In this document: in pieces, positions 48,428 to 59,600 of the stretch
How positions within the stretch are numbered: the stretch's first letter is position 1
How the letters are laid out: every line of letters starts with the position of its first letter
NCBI RefSeq assembly: GCF_901764995.1
Contig: NZ_CABFKI010000001.1
Span: 248,001-312,000 of the forward strand
Length of the DNA: 64,000 nucleotides
Source: Actinobacillus porcinus
GTDB lineage: Bacteria > Pseudomonadota > Gammaproteobacteria > Enterobacterales > Pasteurellaceae
Direction of reading: 5' to 3'
Notes under the pieces: generated by a model
Seen by the model: only the letters and a program-made list of their open reading frames with translations
Database searches by the model: none
Told to the model about the DNA's origin: nothing
Translations under genes and position numbers: made by a program

Positions 48428-49474
48428 TTACTTAATGGATGGCAAAATAAGCGAAATTTGTGCTAATACCGCTTTGACTTCAATTTGCGCCATTAAATTT
48501 TTGCCTTTGAGTTTCGTTGCCCAAGGCAATGCCGAAGACGGTTTGCCAAACTCTTTTAACGCATTTTGTTCATACACGGAAACCACGTTGTTGAGATTGT
48601 GGTAAGGGCCTGTGCGCCAAGGGTTGTGATAGGCGTAAAGTCCGATAACAGGCGTGCCGACCATGGTGGCAATGTGCGCCGGGCCGCTATCTGGCGCGAT
48701 GACTAAGTTTGCGTTTTTGATTACTGCACAAAGCTCGTCTAAACGGGTTTTGCCGCATAAGTTGATCACTTCAAACGGACAAAGTGCGGTGATTTTTTGG
48801 CAAATTTCCATTTCTCGTGGCGCAGGGGAACCACAAAGCACCACATTATGCCCTTGTGCATTTAACCGGGTTGCCACTTCGGCGTAGCGTTCTAACACCC
48901 AATCTTTTTCCGCTTTGCTTGAACAAGGGGAAATCACCACATATTGATTTGGTAAATTTAATTTTTGTTGAATATTTTCAGGTAACTTGAGCGACCATTT
49001 AGGGATAAACGCAGGGACCCCAATTTTTTCCGCAAAAGCCATAAAACCGTCCATTACGTGGGGATTTTCGGGATCTTGAACTCGTTGATTGACAAAAAAA
49101 GCTTGCCCTTCGCGAGCGCGTTTTTCGCCAAAACCAATTTTATATTTCGCTTTAATCCCCAAAGAAAGCAAAGAGGCGCGCACGGCAGTTTGCATATTTA
49201 ACAACGCATCAAAATGTTGATTGGAAAGCTGTTTCCATAACGCCAACATGCCTTTCAATCCTGCTTTTTTATCGTAAGGCACCAAATTCAACTCTGTGAC
49301 CGCCGATAAAAGCCCAAATTCTGCTTTGCCTACAATCCACGTAATCTGACATTCAGGGTAAAAACGCTGAATTTCCTGCACCACAGCCAAGGCATGGGTC
49401 ACATCACCAATGGCAGATAGGCGCAGGATACAAAGGGATTTCGGGGGATTTTGGGGAGTAAATAAAGCTGTCAT
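48428..49474 (-). CDS. opsX: Heptosyltransferase I-type glycosyltransferase (GT9)
   Basis: Adds heptose to the Kdo of lipooligosaccharide inner core. 348 residues; RLSAIGDVTHALAVVQEI near residue 18 is the GT9 N-terminal signature, VISPCSSKAEKDW near 180 and APDSGPAHIATMVGTPVIGLY near 263 the donor-binding region. Divergent from kdkA, as is typical of Haemophilus, where KdkA phosphorylates the Kdo. Uptake signals at 48782 and nearby. Confidence 0.92.
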   Translation of the reverse strand: MTALFTPQNPPKSLCILRLSAIGDVTHALAVVQEIQRFYPECQITWIVGKAEFGLLSAVTELNLVPYDKKAGLKGMLALWKQLSNQHFDALLNMQTAVRASLLSLGIKAKYKIGFGEKRAREGQAFFVNQRVQDPENPHVMDGFMAFAEKIGVPAFIPKWSLKLPENIQQKLNLPNQYVVISPCSSKAEKDWVLERYAEVATRLNAQGHNVVLCGSPAPREMEICQKITALCPFEVINLCGKTRLDELCAVIKNANLVIAPDSGPAHIATMVGTPVIGLYAYHNPWRTGPYHNLNNVVSVYEQNALKEFGKPSSALPWATKLKGKNLMAQIEVKAVLAQISLILPSIK

Positions 49475-49548
49475 TTTGAATTCCTAATTTTGCGGATTGG
49501 CGGTATTTTAGAGTAGAATGCCGTTGTACGCTAGAAAGGATAGAAAAA

Positions 49549-50283
49549 ATGCTACAAATCCAAGAGAAAAATTGTTTTTACTTATTTAATTTTGACGAAC
49601 CTAACGCTGATCAAGTGCGGTTCTTTTCGCCGGACTTTTGGCAAGCACAACATCGTATTTTAGGCTCAGCAAAAGGGCGAGGCACCACGTGGTTTATTCA
49701 ATCGCAAGATCTGTTTGGGGTCAATACCGCATTGCGCCATTATTATCGTGGCGGTTTATACGGCAAATTAAATCGGGATCGTTATTATTTTTCTACCCTT
49801 GAACAAACACGAAGTTTTGCCGAATTTCGTTTGCTTGAACGCTTGTATCAAGCGGGGTTAAATGTGCCTAAACCCATTGCGGCAAAAGTAGAAAAAACAG
49901 GGTTTTGTGGCTATCGTGCGGATATTTTAACGGAAAAAGTGGAAAATGCCCGCGATTTAACCGCGCTTTTGCAACAGGAAACCTTACCTAAAGCGAGCTG
50001 GCAAGCCATTGGCAATATGATCCGAAAAATGCACGATTTAGGCATCTGCCACACGGATTTAAACGCCCATAATATTTTGGTGCAACAGCATAATAACGAG
50101 CAAAAAGTTTGGCTCTTGGATTTCGACAAGTGCGGTGAAAAATCGGGCAATTCTTGGAAACAGGGCAATCTTGAACGTTTAAAACGCTCATTTTTAAAAG
50201 AAGTGGAACGTATGGGGATTAGCTTTACAGATGAAAATTGGGGTTGGTTAATGGCAGGGTATGGTTTCCCCATCACTATGTAG
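49549..50283 (+). CDS. kdkA: 3-deoxy-D-manno-octulosonic acid kinase
   Basis: Phosphorylates the single Kdo of Haemophilus-type lipid A-core. 244 residues; kinase-like fold with ICHTDLNAHNILV near residue 165 (catalytic loop Asp) and VWLLDFDKCG near 185 (metal Asp). Presence of this enzyme fits a single-Kdo lipooligosaccharide organism. Uptake signals at 49613 and 50128. Confidence 0.95.
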   Translation: MLQIQEKNCFYLFNFDEPNADQVRFFSPDFWQAQHRILGSAKGRGTTWFIQSQDLFGVNTALRHYYRGGLYGKLNRDRYYFSTLEQTRSFAEFRLLERLYQAGLNVPKPIAAKVEKTGFCGYRADILTEKVENARDLTALLQQETLPKASWQAIGNMIRKMHDLGICHTDLNAHNILVQQHNNEQKVWLLDFDKCGEKSGNSWKQGNLERLKRSFLKEVERMGISFTDENWGWLMAGYGFPITM

Positions 50284-50341
50284 GAAAAGCCGGTATTATG
50301 TAGCACTTGCACAAAAGTTAATTTTAGGAAAATTTATGTAC

Positions 50342-50535
50342 GGGCGAAATATCTTTCGCCCCAGATTGCTGACAAAGGTTATATTTGAGCAATAACCTAG
50401 CACGAGCCGTGCTAGGTTCATTAAGCCCAGCCCCGCTGGGGCTGAAAAAAGAGCCGCAGAGCGGCTCAGATTAAGTAACCCTATACGGCTCGTATAGGGT
50501 TTGTCAACGGTTTGGGGCGAAAGATATTTCGCCCC
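50342..50535. repeat. Six-palindrome composite repeat, copy 2 (inverted relative to copy 1)
   Basis: Palindromes in order: 50342-50362 (GGGCGAAA...TTTCGCCC type), 50394-50418 (arms AACCTAGCACG / CGTGCTAGGTT), 50428-50444 (CAGCCCCGCTGGGGCTG), six A then 50451-50467 (GAGCCGCAGAGCGGCTC), 50478-50500 (arms ACCCTATACG / CGTATAGGGT), 50514-50535 (GGGGCGAAA...TTTCGCCCC). This is the mirror order of 11093-11262, and spacer words such as TTAATGAACCTAG are shared. It lies between the convergent genes kdkA and the adhesin. Confidence 0.9.
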
Positions 50536-50551
50536 AAAACATTCGCGATAA
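50514..50551 (+). repeat. 38-bp direct repeat, adhesin 3' side
   Basis: Palindrome GGGGCGAAA-GATA-TTTCGCCCC type plus the tail AAAACATTCGCGATAA. The tail and palindrome arms are repeated in the same orientation at 62728-62765; only the palindrome centre differs. Confidence 0.85.
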
Positions 50552-50674
50552 TGTGCTTTTGTTACATAGTTATGTGGGCGCATGTGAACGAAATGACGTT
50601 CCGTTTGGATCATTGCGGAATGTTCACGGAACTCATTCAACAGGGTAATGACTTACCCTGTTTCATAAGGTAGG
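50552..50674. other. Structured gap downstream of the adhesin
   Basis: Contains GTTCCGT (50598-50604) / ACGGAAC (50626-50632) and CAGGGTAA / TTACCCTG (50641-50660). The latter, 14 bp from the adhesin stop, may be its terminator although the T-run is poor. No gene seen. Confidence 0.4.
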
Positions 50675-53600
50675 TTACCACATATAACCTACACCCACTG
50701 TACCCATGACATCGCCACGAGAGTTCGCGCTACCTGTTAACTTCAATTTAATTTTGCTGTTATCAGAGAGACGTGAATAACCCACCGCGACAGCGTTCTC
50801 GCTCTTATACGCACTTGCCGCAGCAGCAATCATCGAACGACCTGCTACGTGTACTTCCGGAATACCTGCAAGTGCGGCTGCACCGGCGATACCCGCACGA
50901 AGATCTTTATGCTCACGGTCCATTTTTTGGTACACATCCCCAAAACGTTGGTTAATGTTATTTTGTACGCCTTTTAATTGGCTCACATTAACCGCGTCCG
51001 TATCGTTCACACCCGGTGCCACGTTCGTGATACGTGTTGGTGAACTTGGGCTACCGACACTTAACTCGTTTGTCGTACTGCCATCTGGATTATGGGCAAC
51101 ACGACCAGTTAAGGTGGCAGGACCGATATTAACGGTATCCGCCGTTACACTATTGAAAGCCACATCTTTCTGCGTTTCGATAGTGTAATTCAAGCCATCT
51201 TTAGTGATCTGCATATTGTTGCCGGCTGTCATGGTGACAGTATCGCCCGGATTAACTAAGGCATCGCCACCTTTATCCACAGACACACCGGAACCGACAT
51301 TAGCAACCGCTGCATTCCAACCGGATTGATTGATCGCATCGGCCACATTTTGTACCGTTGCAACTTTATTCAAGCCAGCTTTCTCGATTGCTTTCTCAGC
51401 ATCGTAAACAGCTGCTTTCGCCGCATCTTTCACATTTTGTGGAGCATTTTCACCCAATTTTTCAATCGCAGCTAAAGCATCTTGAGCTTTTGCTAGATCA
51501 TCATTTAATTTCTTAGCATCAGCCGCAGACACAATGCCTTTTAGCGAACCATTTGCATTGTTCGTGATCACGCCAGTATCAACATCTACTTTCACGACAG
51601 TTTTCGTTGAAACTTCACCGTTTGGATCGATGGTTTTCACCGTACCTGTGCTAACTGTTGTGCCTTTACCGTCTGCAAAACGAAGCTCATCGTTCGGGTT
51701 CACTTTCTCATCTGAGTTATTGAAATCAACACCTGATGTATCGGTTTCTTTACCCACAGTGAAGCCGGATTCTTGGATCGCTTTCGCAACGGTATGACCA
51801 TCAACTAACTTGTTACCGTTATTGACAACGTTCTCACCATTGTTACCCACAACGTCATTGCCAAGTGCGGTTGTACCCTCTTTCGGTTTACCTGTTGTCG
51901 GATCAATATCTTCTTTCTTGAAGTATTCGTCCCCAACTTTAACCACATCAGTGTCTTTACCGTCAATCTTAACAGTACCTTCGTTAGCACCAATTACCTC
52001 ACCTTTTTCAAGAGAAACGGTAATCTCACGAACGCCGTCTGCTGTTGTTTTACCGGTTACAGAAATACCGTTTTCACCTTTGAAATCTACTTTATTCGCA
52101 TTTTTCACTGTATCAACGTATTCGTTACCGCTTGCAGAAACAATCCAGCCCATATTAGCCGCATCTTTCACCGTTAAAGCACTGCTTGCCAATTTCTCAG
52201 CTGCGGCTTTTTCTTCTGGTGTTGCAGTATCAGCTAAAGGCTTATTAACGTTGCTTAAATCAACCAAAGTATCTTTACCTGTTTGTTTATTCGCAACAGG
52301 GTTGCCGTCTGCATCTACTGTCAATGGTTTCGTTGCCACTTCTTTCGTGTCTAACGCTGACGCAATGCCGTTGATTTGTGAGTTCTCGCCTAAGCTGTCT
52401 TTCACATTTAACGCACTTGGTGCATCTTTATCAGATTTGTCACCAGCAATATCAGTATGACTTGTACCTACACCTTTGTCTGATGTTAATTTAACAGGTA
52501 CAGTATCTGATTTTTCTCTGTCTACTGTTGCTGTTGGTACGTTATCTAGGTTCTTAGTACCATCAGCTTTTTCAGGTGCATTATCATACGCGCCTTTCTT
52601 ATAGAAGTTGTCGCCAACTTTTACTAACTCATTACCGTCTTTATCTTTATAAGTCGGTTCTGCTTTACCTACTTCAACACTGTTAAAGTTCACGTCATCT
52701 TTTGTTGCGTAAGTCACTTTACCGTTCGCTTCTTGTTTCACGGTTAAGTTTTTACCTGCCACCATTTCAACAGTTTCACCCGGGTTGATTAACTCTTCCC
52801 CTGTGCTTGCTGTATCTTTCTCACCACCAGTCGTAGCTGATGTTTTTAAGGTAAAGCCTGTGTTATTAATCGCATTCGCAATATCCTGAGCTGTTGCAAC
52901 TTTATTTTCCAACTTCGCTAAATCTTCAACCTTAACCGGTGAATTTTCACCACCAAGTGCGGTCGTTAATTCGTTTGTTTTTGCTGTAACTGCAGCTTCT
53001 AACTCAGCTTTCTTCGCATCATCCTTATTGTTCGCTAATGCCTCTTTCGCAGCATTCAAGGCAGCGAGTTTGTCTGTGATCTCTTTGATCTGATCATCAG
53101 TCTTATTCGCTGCTTTTAAGGCTGTTTCAATCGGTCCAGCAACCTTACCGGTATTAATAGCAGGTTTCGGAGCATCTGCCGTTGAGGTTGGATCTTCTTT
53201 GGTCACTGTCGTTACCTTACCAGTATCCACATTCACCTTCACATTTGATACTTGTCCGTCTGTTGTTACTTCAACTTTCGTACCTGCACCATCTACAAAG
53301 TTCACGGTGTCATAAGGTTTCACAAAATCAACCGCACTTCCGTTGCCTTGTAAGTTCCAGCCTGCATTCAATACATCGCCTACTGTCGCTGCATTGTTGT
53401 TGATTTTCGCTGCGTTAGTTGGGGCTTTCTCTGCTTTAGTCGGTGTTTGACCTGCGGTCGTTGTGCCGTCTTTGTTAATCAACGTATCGCCTGAAGTGGT
53501 TGGCGTTAAGTTGCTGCCCACGTTGCTAAGCGTAGTCGGTTTGGTTGCGTTATCACCGTTGTTCATTGACGCAATAATGTCGCCTTTTGCAATCGGTTGA

Positions 53601-56600
53601 ACTTCTGCGACCGCTTGTCCGTTTGCATCAACAATGCTGCCGTCCGCTTGTTTCACAGAACCTTTCGGATAACGTTTACCGTCAATCACCACACTGTCCG
53701 CCGGATAGAAGTTACCATCGTCTGCTTTCGTAACCTTGTTACCATTCGCATCGGTATACACCACCGGATTTTGTGCGCTTTCAACCGTATTTTGAGCGTT
53801 CACATCTACTGTGATTGTACGAATGCCATCTTTGGTTTCACCTTTCACCGTTGCTAAACCTGTGCCGACAAAGTCCACTTGGTTCGCATTTTTCACTGCG
53901 TCTTTATAGCCGTTGCCCGTTGCTGACACAATCCAGCCCATATTGGCTAAGTCGCCTACCGTTGCTGCGGCATTTTTGTTAATCGGTGCAGTATTTGTGC
54001 CGACTAAATCAACCAAGTCGATATTTTCTGTCGTGCCGCCGCTGCCTGTCGGTGAAGTCGGAACTGCTTTCGTGTTCAAGCTCGAACCGACGCCGGTAAT
54101 TTGCGTTGGTTTGCCGTCTGCCGACGTGATATTTAATGCCGTGCTTGGTTGGTTGTTACTGTTATTAGTTGCCGGTTTCGCCGCCTCCGCTGTCATATTC
54201 ACTGCCGGTTTAGTCGCTTTCACAACATCGCCTGCTGCAACTTCTTGACCGTCTGCTGTGTAGTATTTGTCGCCCACTTTGTTCACCGGTGTGCCGTCTG
54301 CTTTTTGGTACGCCGGTTCTCCAACGGTTACGCTGTTAAATTCAGGGGTCGCCGAAGTTCTGAACGTGAAGTTTTGACCATCTTGCGCAATCTCAATGTT
54401 TTTACCTGCTTTTAAGCTCACGGTTTCGCTTGGTTTCACTAACTCTTTATTTGAGCCACTTACCACGCCGCCGTTGGCTTCGGCAATCACATTCCAGCCA
54501 CTGTTGTTAATCGCATTTGCCACGTCTTGCGCTGTCGCAATTTGGTTATTTGCTTTATCCAACGCTTTTTGAGCCGCTTGTACATTTTTCGTCGCTGCTT
54601 CTTTCGCTGCTTCGTCTGTGCCGGCGTTCGCTTCGTCTAACGCTTTTTGCGCTGCCGCTAACGCTTCTTGTGCCGCTTTTGTCGGATTTTCCACGCCGCC
54701 GTTTGCGTTATTGGTTAAACCTACGGTATCCACATTCACTTTAACAGTTGATACTTTTCCGTCCGCATCTGTACTTACATCCACTTTCGTACCTGCACCA
54801 TCTGCAAAGTTCACTGTGTCATACGGTTTCACAAAATCTTTCGCTTCGCCGTTGCCTTGTAAGTTCCAACCTGCATTCAATACATCGCCCACTGTCGCTG
54901 CATTGTTGTACATTTTCTTCACATCATCTGCTGTTGGTGCAGTTTGTGATTTCGTTGGTGCGTCAGCTGTTGTGTCGCCTAACTTACCATTGGTTTCTGT
55001 TGCGTCATCTTTGTTGTAAGTCGGTGCTAAGTTGCCATCTACATTCGATAATACCATCGGTGTAGTTGTACGGTTGTTTCCATCGTTCATTGACGCAATC
55101 ACAGTTGTTGCAGGAGCAACATCTGCATTGTCTTTGGTGTATTTATTAGCAGTTTTATCGTAAGTTGCACCTTCAAGGTCAGCTGGTTTATAGAATTTAC
55201 CATCTTCCCCCTTAACAAGTTTTTCACCATTTTCATTGGTGTAAACCACTGGCGTTTGTGCCGCTTCAACTGTTTTTTGTGCATCCACATTAACGGTAAT
55301 TGTACGAACACCGTCTTTCGTTTCACCTGTTACAGTCGCTAAACCTTTGCCCACAAAGTCTACTTTGTTTGCATTTTTCACTGTGTCGGTATATTCATTA
55401 CCGCTTGCAGACACAATCCAGCCCATGTTAGCAATATCGCCTACAGTAACCGCAGAAGATTCCCATTTCGCTTTTGTATCTGGGTCTGTCGGTGCGGTTA
55501 AATCAACTAACTTATCTGTAGCTGTAGTTCCTGTTGTGCCAGTCGGTTTGGTTGCTACTTCTTTCGTGTCTAACGCTGACGCAATGCCGTTAATTTGTGA
55601 ATTATTACCGTTGCTGTCTTTCACTGATAATGCACTATCTACATTGGTTGTCGTCGGCTGAGCATTTTCTCCTGCTGGTGTATGCGTTGTATCACGACCG
55701 TCCACTCTCTCGAAGTTCACTGTCGGATCTTTCAGTTTCACATTGTCAGCAGCAATTTCTGATGCTTGTGGAGTAGCATCATTAACCTGAGTCAGATCTG
55801 TATCCGCTGGATAAACTTTTCCGTCTTTCTCCACAACACCTTTTTCATAATATTTGTCACCGATTTTCACCACTTCTTTAGTAGGGTCATCTTTCTTAAC
55901 AAATGTCTCTTTACCGATTGATGCTGTAGTAAAGTTCACATTCTCTTTCGTTGCATAAGTCACTTTACCGTTCGCTTCTTGTTTCACGGTTAAGTTCTTA
56001 CCTGCAATCATTTCAACTTTATCACCCGGATTGATTAACTCATCATCACCCGAAATCTTCTCGCCGCCATTTGCACTGGTTTTGAGTGTAAAGCCTGATT
56101 TGTTAATTGCCTCTGCTACATTTTGAGCGGTTACAACTTTATTTAAGCCAGCATCGTTTGCATTCTTTTCAGCTTCTGCAAGTTTTCGATTAGCCTCTGC
56201 TCGTGCATCATCAGTTTGGGCTTCTGCTAATTCTTTCTTCGCATCTTCAATAGCTTTAGTTAAAGTTTCAACATTTTCTACAGGATTATTAACTTTGCCA
56301 TCTGTATTGGTTAAAGTAGTTGTATCAATATTAACCTTAACATCTGAGCTTTCGCCGCCATCAGCAGTGGTTACAGAAACGGTTGTACCAGCACCATTAA
56401 CAAAATTCACTTTATCACCTGCTTTGACTAAGTCTTTTGTGGTGCCATTTTCTTGAACTCGCCAACCTGCGGTGTTAATCATATCCTTAACGTTGCCTGC
56501 GGTTGCGAAGCCACCAGCATTGTTATTTGGAGCAATAGTAATCTTACCTGATGGTTCACCTGTTCCAGTGCCACCAGTGTTATTAACCAATTCTGCTTCC

Positions 56601-59600
56601 AATGTAGTTAATACTTGAGCCAACGGTTTGATGGTAATGACACGTTTACCGTTTTCATCCGTTTTACCATTTACCTCAATACCTTCACCTTTAAACTCAA
56701 CTTCATTAGCGTTTTTCACCACATCAGAATAGCCGTTACCCTGAGCACGAACCACCCAACCCATATTTTGCAAATCGCCAACTGTTGCGGCTGCATTTTT
56801 ATTAACAGGTGCATCTGTTGTGCCTTCTAAATTCAGCAACTCTTTGTTTTCTGAAGGAACTGGATTAGCTGTTGAACCTGTTGGATTGGTTGATACTTGC
56901 TTCATATTTAAAGACGAAGCAACATTACCCAATTTAGTTGGGTTGCTTGTGGTGTTATCTGCAGGATTAACCACTTTAACAGAAGTTGGAGCATTCTGTA
57001 CGGTTGCAGCATTATTCGGCACGCCATTGGTTACCTCACTTGCTTTGTACCAGTTATTGTCGTTGCCTTTAACTAAAACATCGCCATTTAGGTTAGTTGG
57101 AGCTAACAAAGTATTTACTTTAACATTCGACACTTTGCCGTTTTCATCGGTAGTCACATCAACAGTCGTACCCGTACCGTTTACAAAGTTCACCGTGTCA
57201 TAAGGTTTCACAAAGTCTTTCGCTACGCCATTGCCTTGTAAGTTCCAGCCAGCGTTGAGTACATCACCGACAGTTGCGGCATTGTTGTACACTTTGCTTG
57301 CATCAACTGGTGCTAAAGTTGCTGATTTTGTTGGTGTATCAACAATTTCAGTTGTTGGTTTACCATTAACGGTGCTGTTTGTACCATCGCCAATTTTGTT
57401 GTCACCTTTGTTGTAAGTCGGTGCTAAATTACCTTTTACATTAGACAATTGTTTTGGATTGTTAGCGATATTGTCGCCGTCATTCATTGACGCAATCACA
57501 GTTGTTGCAGGAGCAACATCTGCATTGTTTTTGGTGTATTTATTAGCAGTTTTATCGTAAGTTGCACCTTCAAGGTCAGCTGGTTTGTAGAACTTACCAT
57601 CTTCACCTTTCACCAACTTATTGCCGTCTGCATCGGTATAAACCACAGGCGTATCTGCTGCTTCAACGGTTTTTTGTGCGTTTACATCAACAGTAATGGT
57701 ACGAATACCCTCTTTAGTTTCACCTGTCACTTTCGCTAAATTTGTGCCAACAAAGTTAACTTCGTTTGCATTCTTCACAACATCAGAATATGCGTTGCCA
57801 GTCGCTTTAACCACCCAACCCATATTTTGCAAGTCGCCAACTGTTGCGGCTGCATTTTTGTTTACAGGGGCTTGTTCAGTACCGTTTAGATTAACCAATT
57901 TCTCACTGCCAGCAGGCGTACCATTCTCTTTATTACCGTCCTTGTCAACATTAATATCTTGCGTATTCAACACTGAACCCACGCCTGTGATTTGCGTTGG
58001 TTTGCCGTCGGTAGATTTAATATCTAGCGCCGTTGTTGGTTTGTTGGTGTCAGGATTATTTGTTGCTGGTTTTGCATTTTCAGTTTTTAACTCAACTGTT
58101 TTTTTAGTGTCTGTTCCTGTTCCAGTTCCAGTTGTTCCAACTTTAACTGTGTTAAATTCAACATTATCTTTAGTCGCATAAGTAATCTTACCGTTCTGAT
58201 CTTGTTTAACGGCCATATTTTTACCTGCAACCATTTCGATTACATCACCCGGATTAATCACTTCGTCACCGGTTTGTGTACCAGTGAGTTTTTCGCCTTG
58301 ATTTTCTACCGCACTTGACTTCAACGTAAAGCCAGAATTATTGATTGCATTGGCAATATTTTCTGCGGTAACCAATTTGTTTTTGTCGCCTTCAGCTGGA
58401 GCATCAACTTTGCCGTCTTTACCATCTACTAACGTATTGTTGTCACCCACTTTTTTCTCATCTTTAAGCGTTGTGGTTTCAACAGAAATGGTTACGGTAG
58501 AAGTTGCACCATCGGTATTTTCTCCTGCAACCTTAACCGCACCATCACCTTTAATATTTACGGTGTCATAAGGTTTCACGAAATCAACCGCTTGATCTTG
58601 TGTTTTTAAGTTCCAACCAGCATTTAACACATCACCCACGGTTGCGGCGTTGTTGTTCGCTAAATTATTTGGTTTAGACGCTTCTGTTGTCGGTGCATTT
58701 GTATCCTTTTTAGCACCATCTAAGTTGCCGTCTAAATTGCTAATCGTACCGCCGTTTGTACCGCTTGTAATGGTTACCGGTTTATCGGCATCACCTGCTT
58801 TATCGCCCACGGTAATGCTGTTCGGTGCGATTGTGGTTGTGCTGGTACCATCTGTAGTCGTGATGTTAGTTGGCGAAAGTTTGCTGACGTTATCACCATC
58901 TTTAGCGGTCACTTCTTTAAACTCAGGTTTTTCTGCGAATTGGATTTGTACGCCATCGTTATCTACAACAGTTTGGATATTTTGGGCAGAGTAAGTGCCG
59001 TCCGTTGCAGTATTGCTGCTATCACGAGTTAAGTTTTTGCTTGTTTTTGAACCTGCGATATTTAAAGTTTCGCCAAGCTGAACTTGTTTACCGTCGCCGC
59101 CAGCATATTGTTTATCCAAGTTTTTCGCATCAGTGTCTTTGTTGCTGTTTGCGGTAACTGTGAATGGCGTTGCTGCTTGTTTTGCCACATAGTAAAGTTG
59201 TGAGCCGTTGATCGCATCGGTTGAAGTGTTGGAAATTTCGCCTGCAGCCACGTTCATTATACGGCGTTCTTCGCCGGCTGAACCCACAGTTACGGCACCT
59301 TTCGCTGTCGCACCGGCAAAGTCGCCATAAGTTACGCCAAATAGTTCTGCATTAGTAACGGTGCCTTTTGAACCTGCTGTGCTTGTGCTACCCGCAACAT
59401 TTCCTTTAGTGAGGTTTTTCACTGTACCAACATTATTTTTGGTAATCGCTACATCACTGTCTTTAACGGTGCTGTCATTACCCAAATACACTGAATTTTC
59501 TACGGTTCCAAAGTGATCTGCGCCTTCAACGCCCACACCACTACCCAACACATAAGTGTTGTTCGTGTTGATGTAGTTGTTGTTACCCACAACGCGTGAA

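Noticed and set aside
51300-58700. Regular repeats suggesting a CRISPR array
   Set aside because: The repeats are protein-coding stalk modules in one continuous frame, of uneven spacing, with no short identical repeats and no cas genes.
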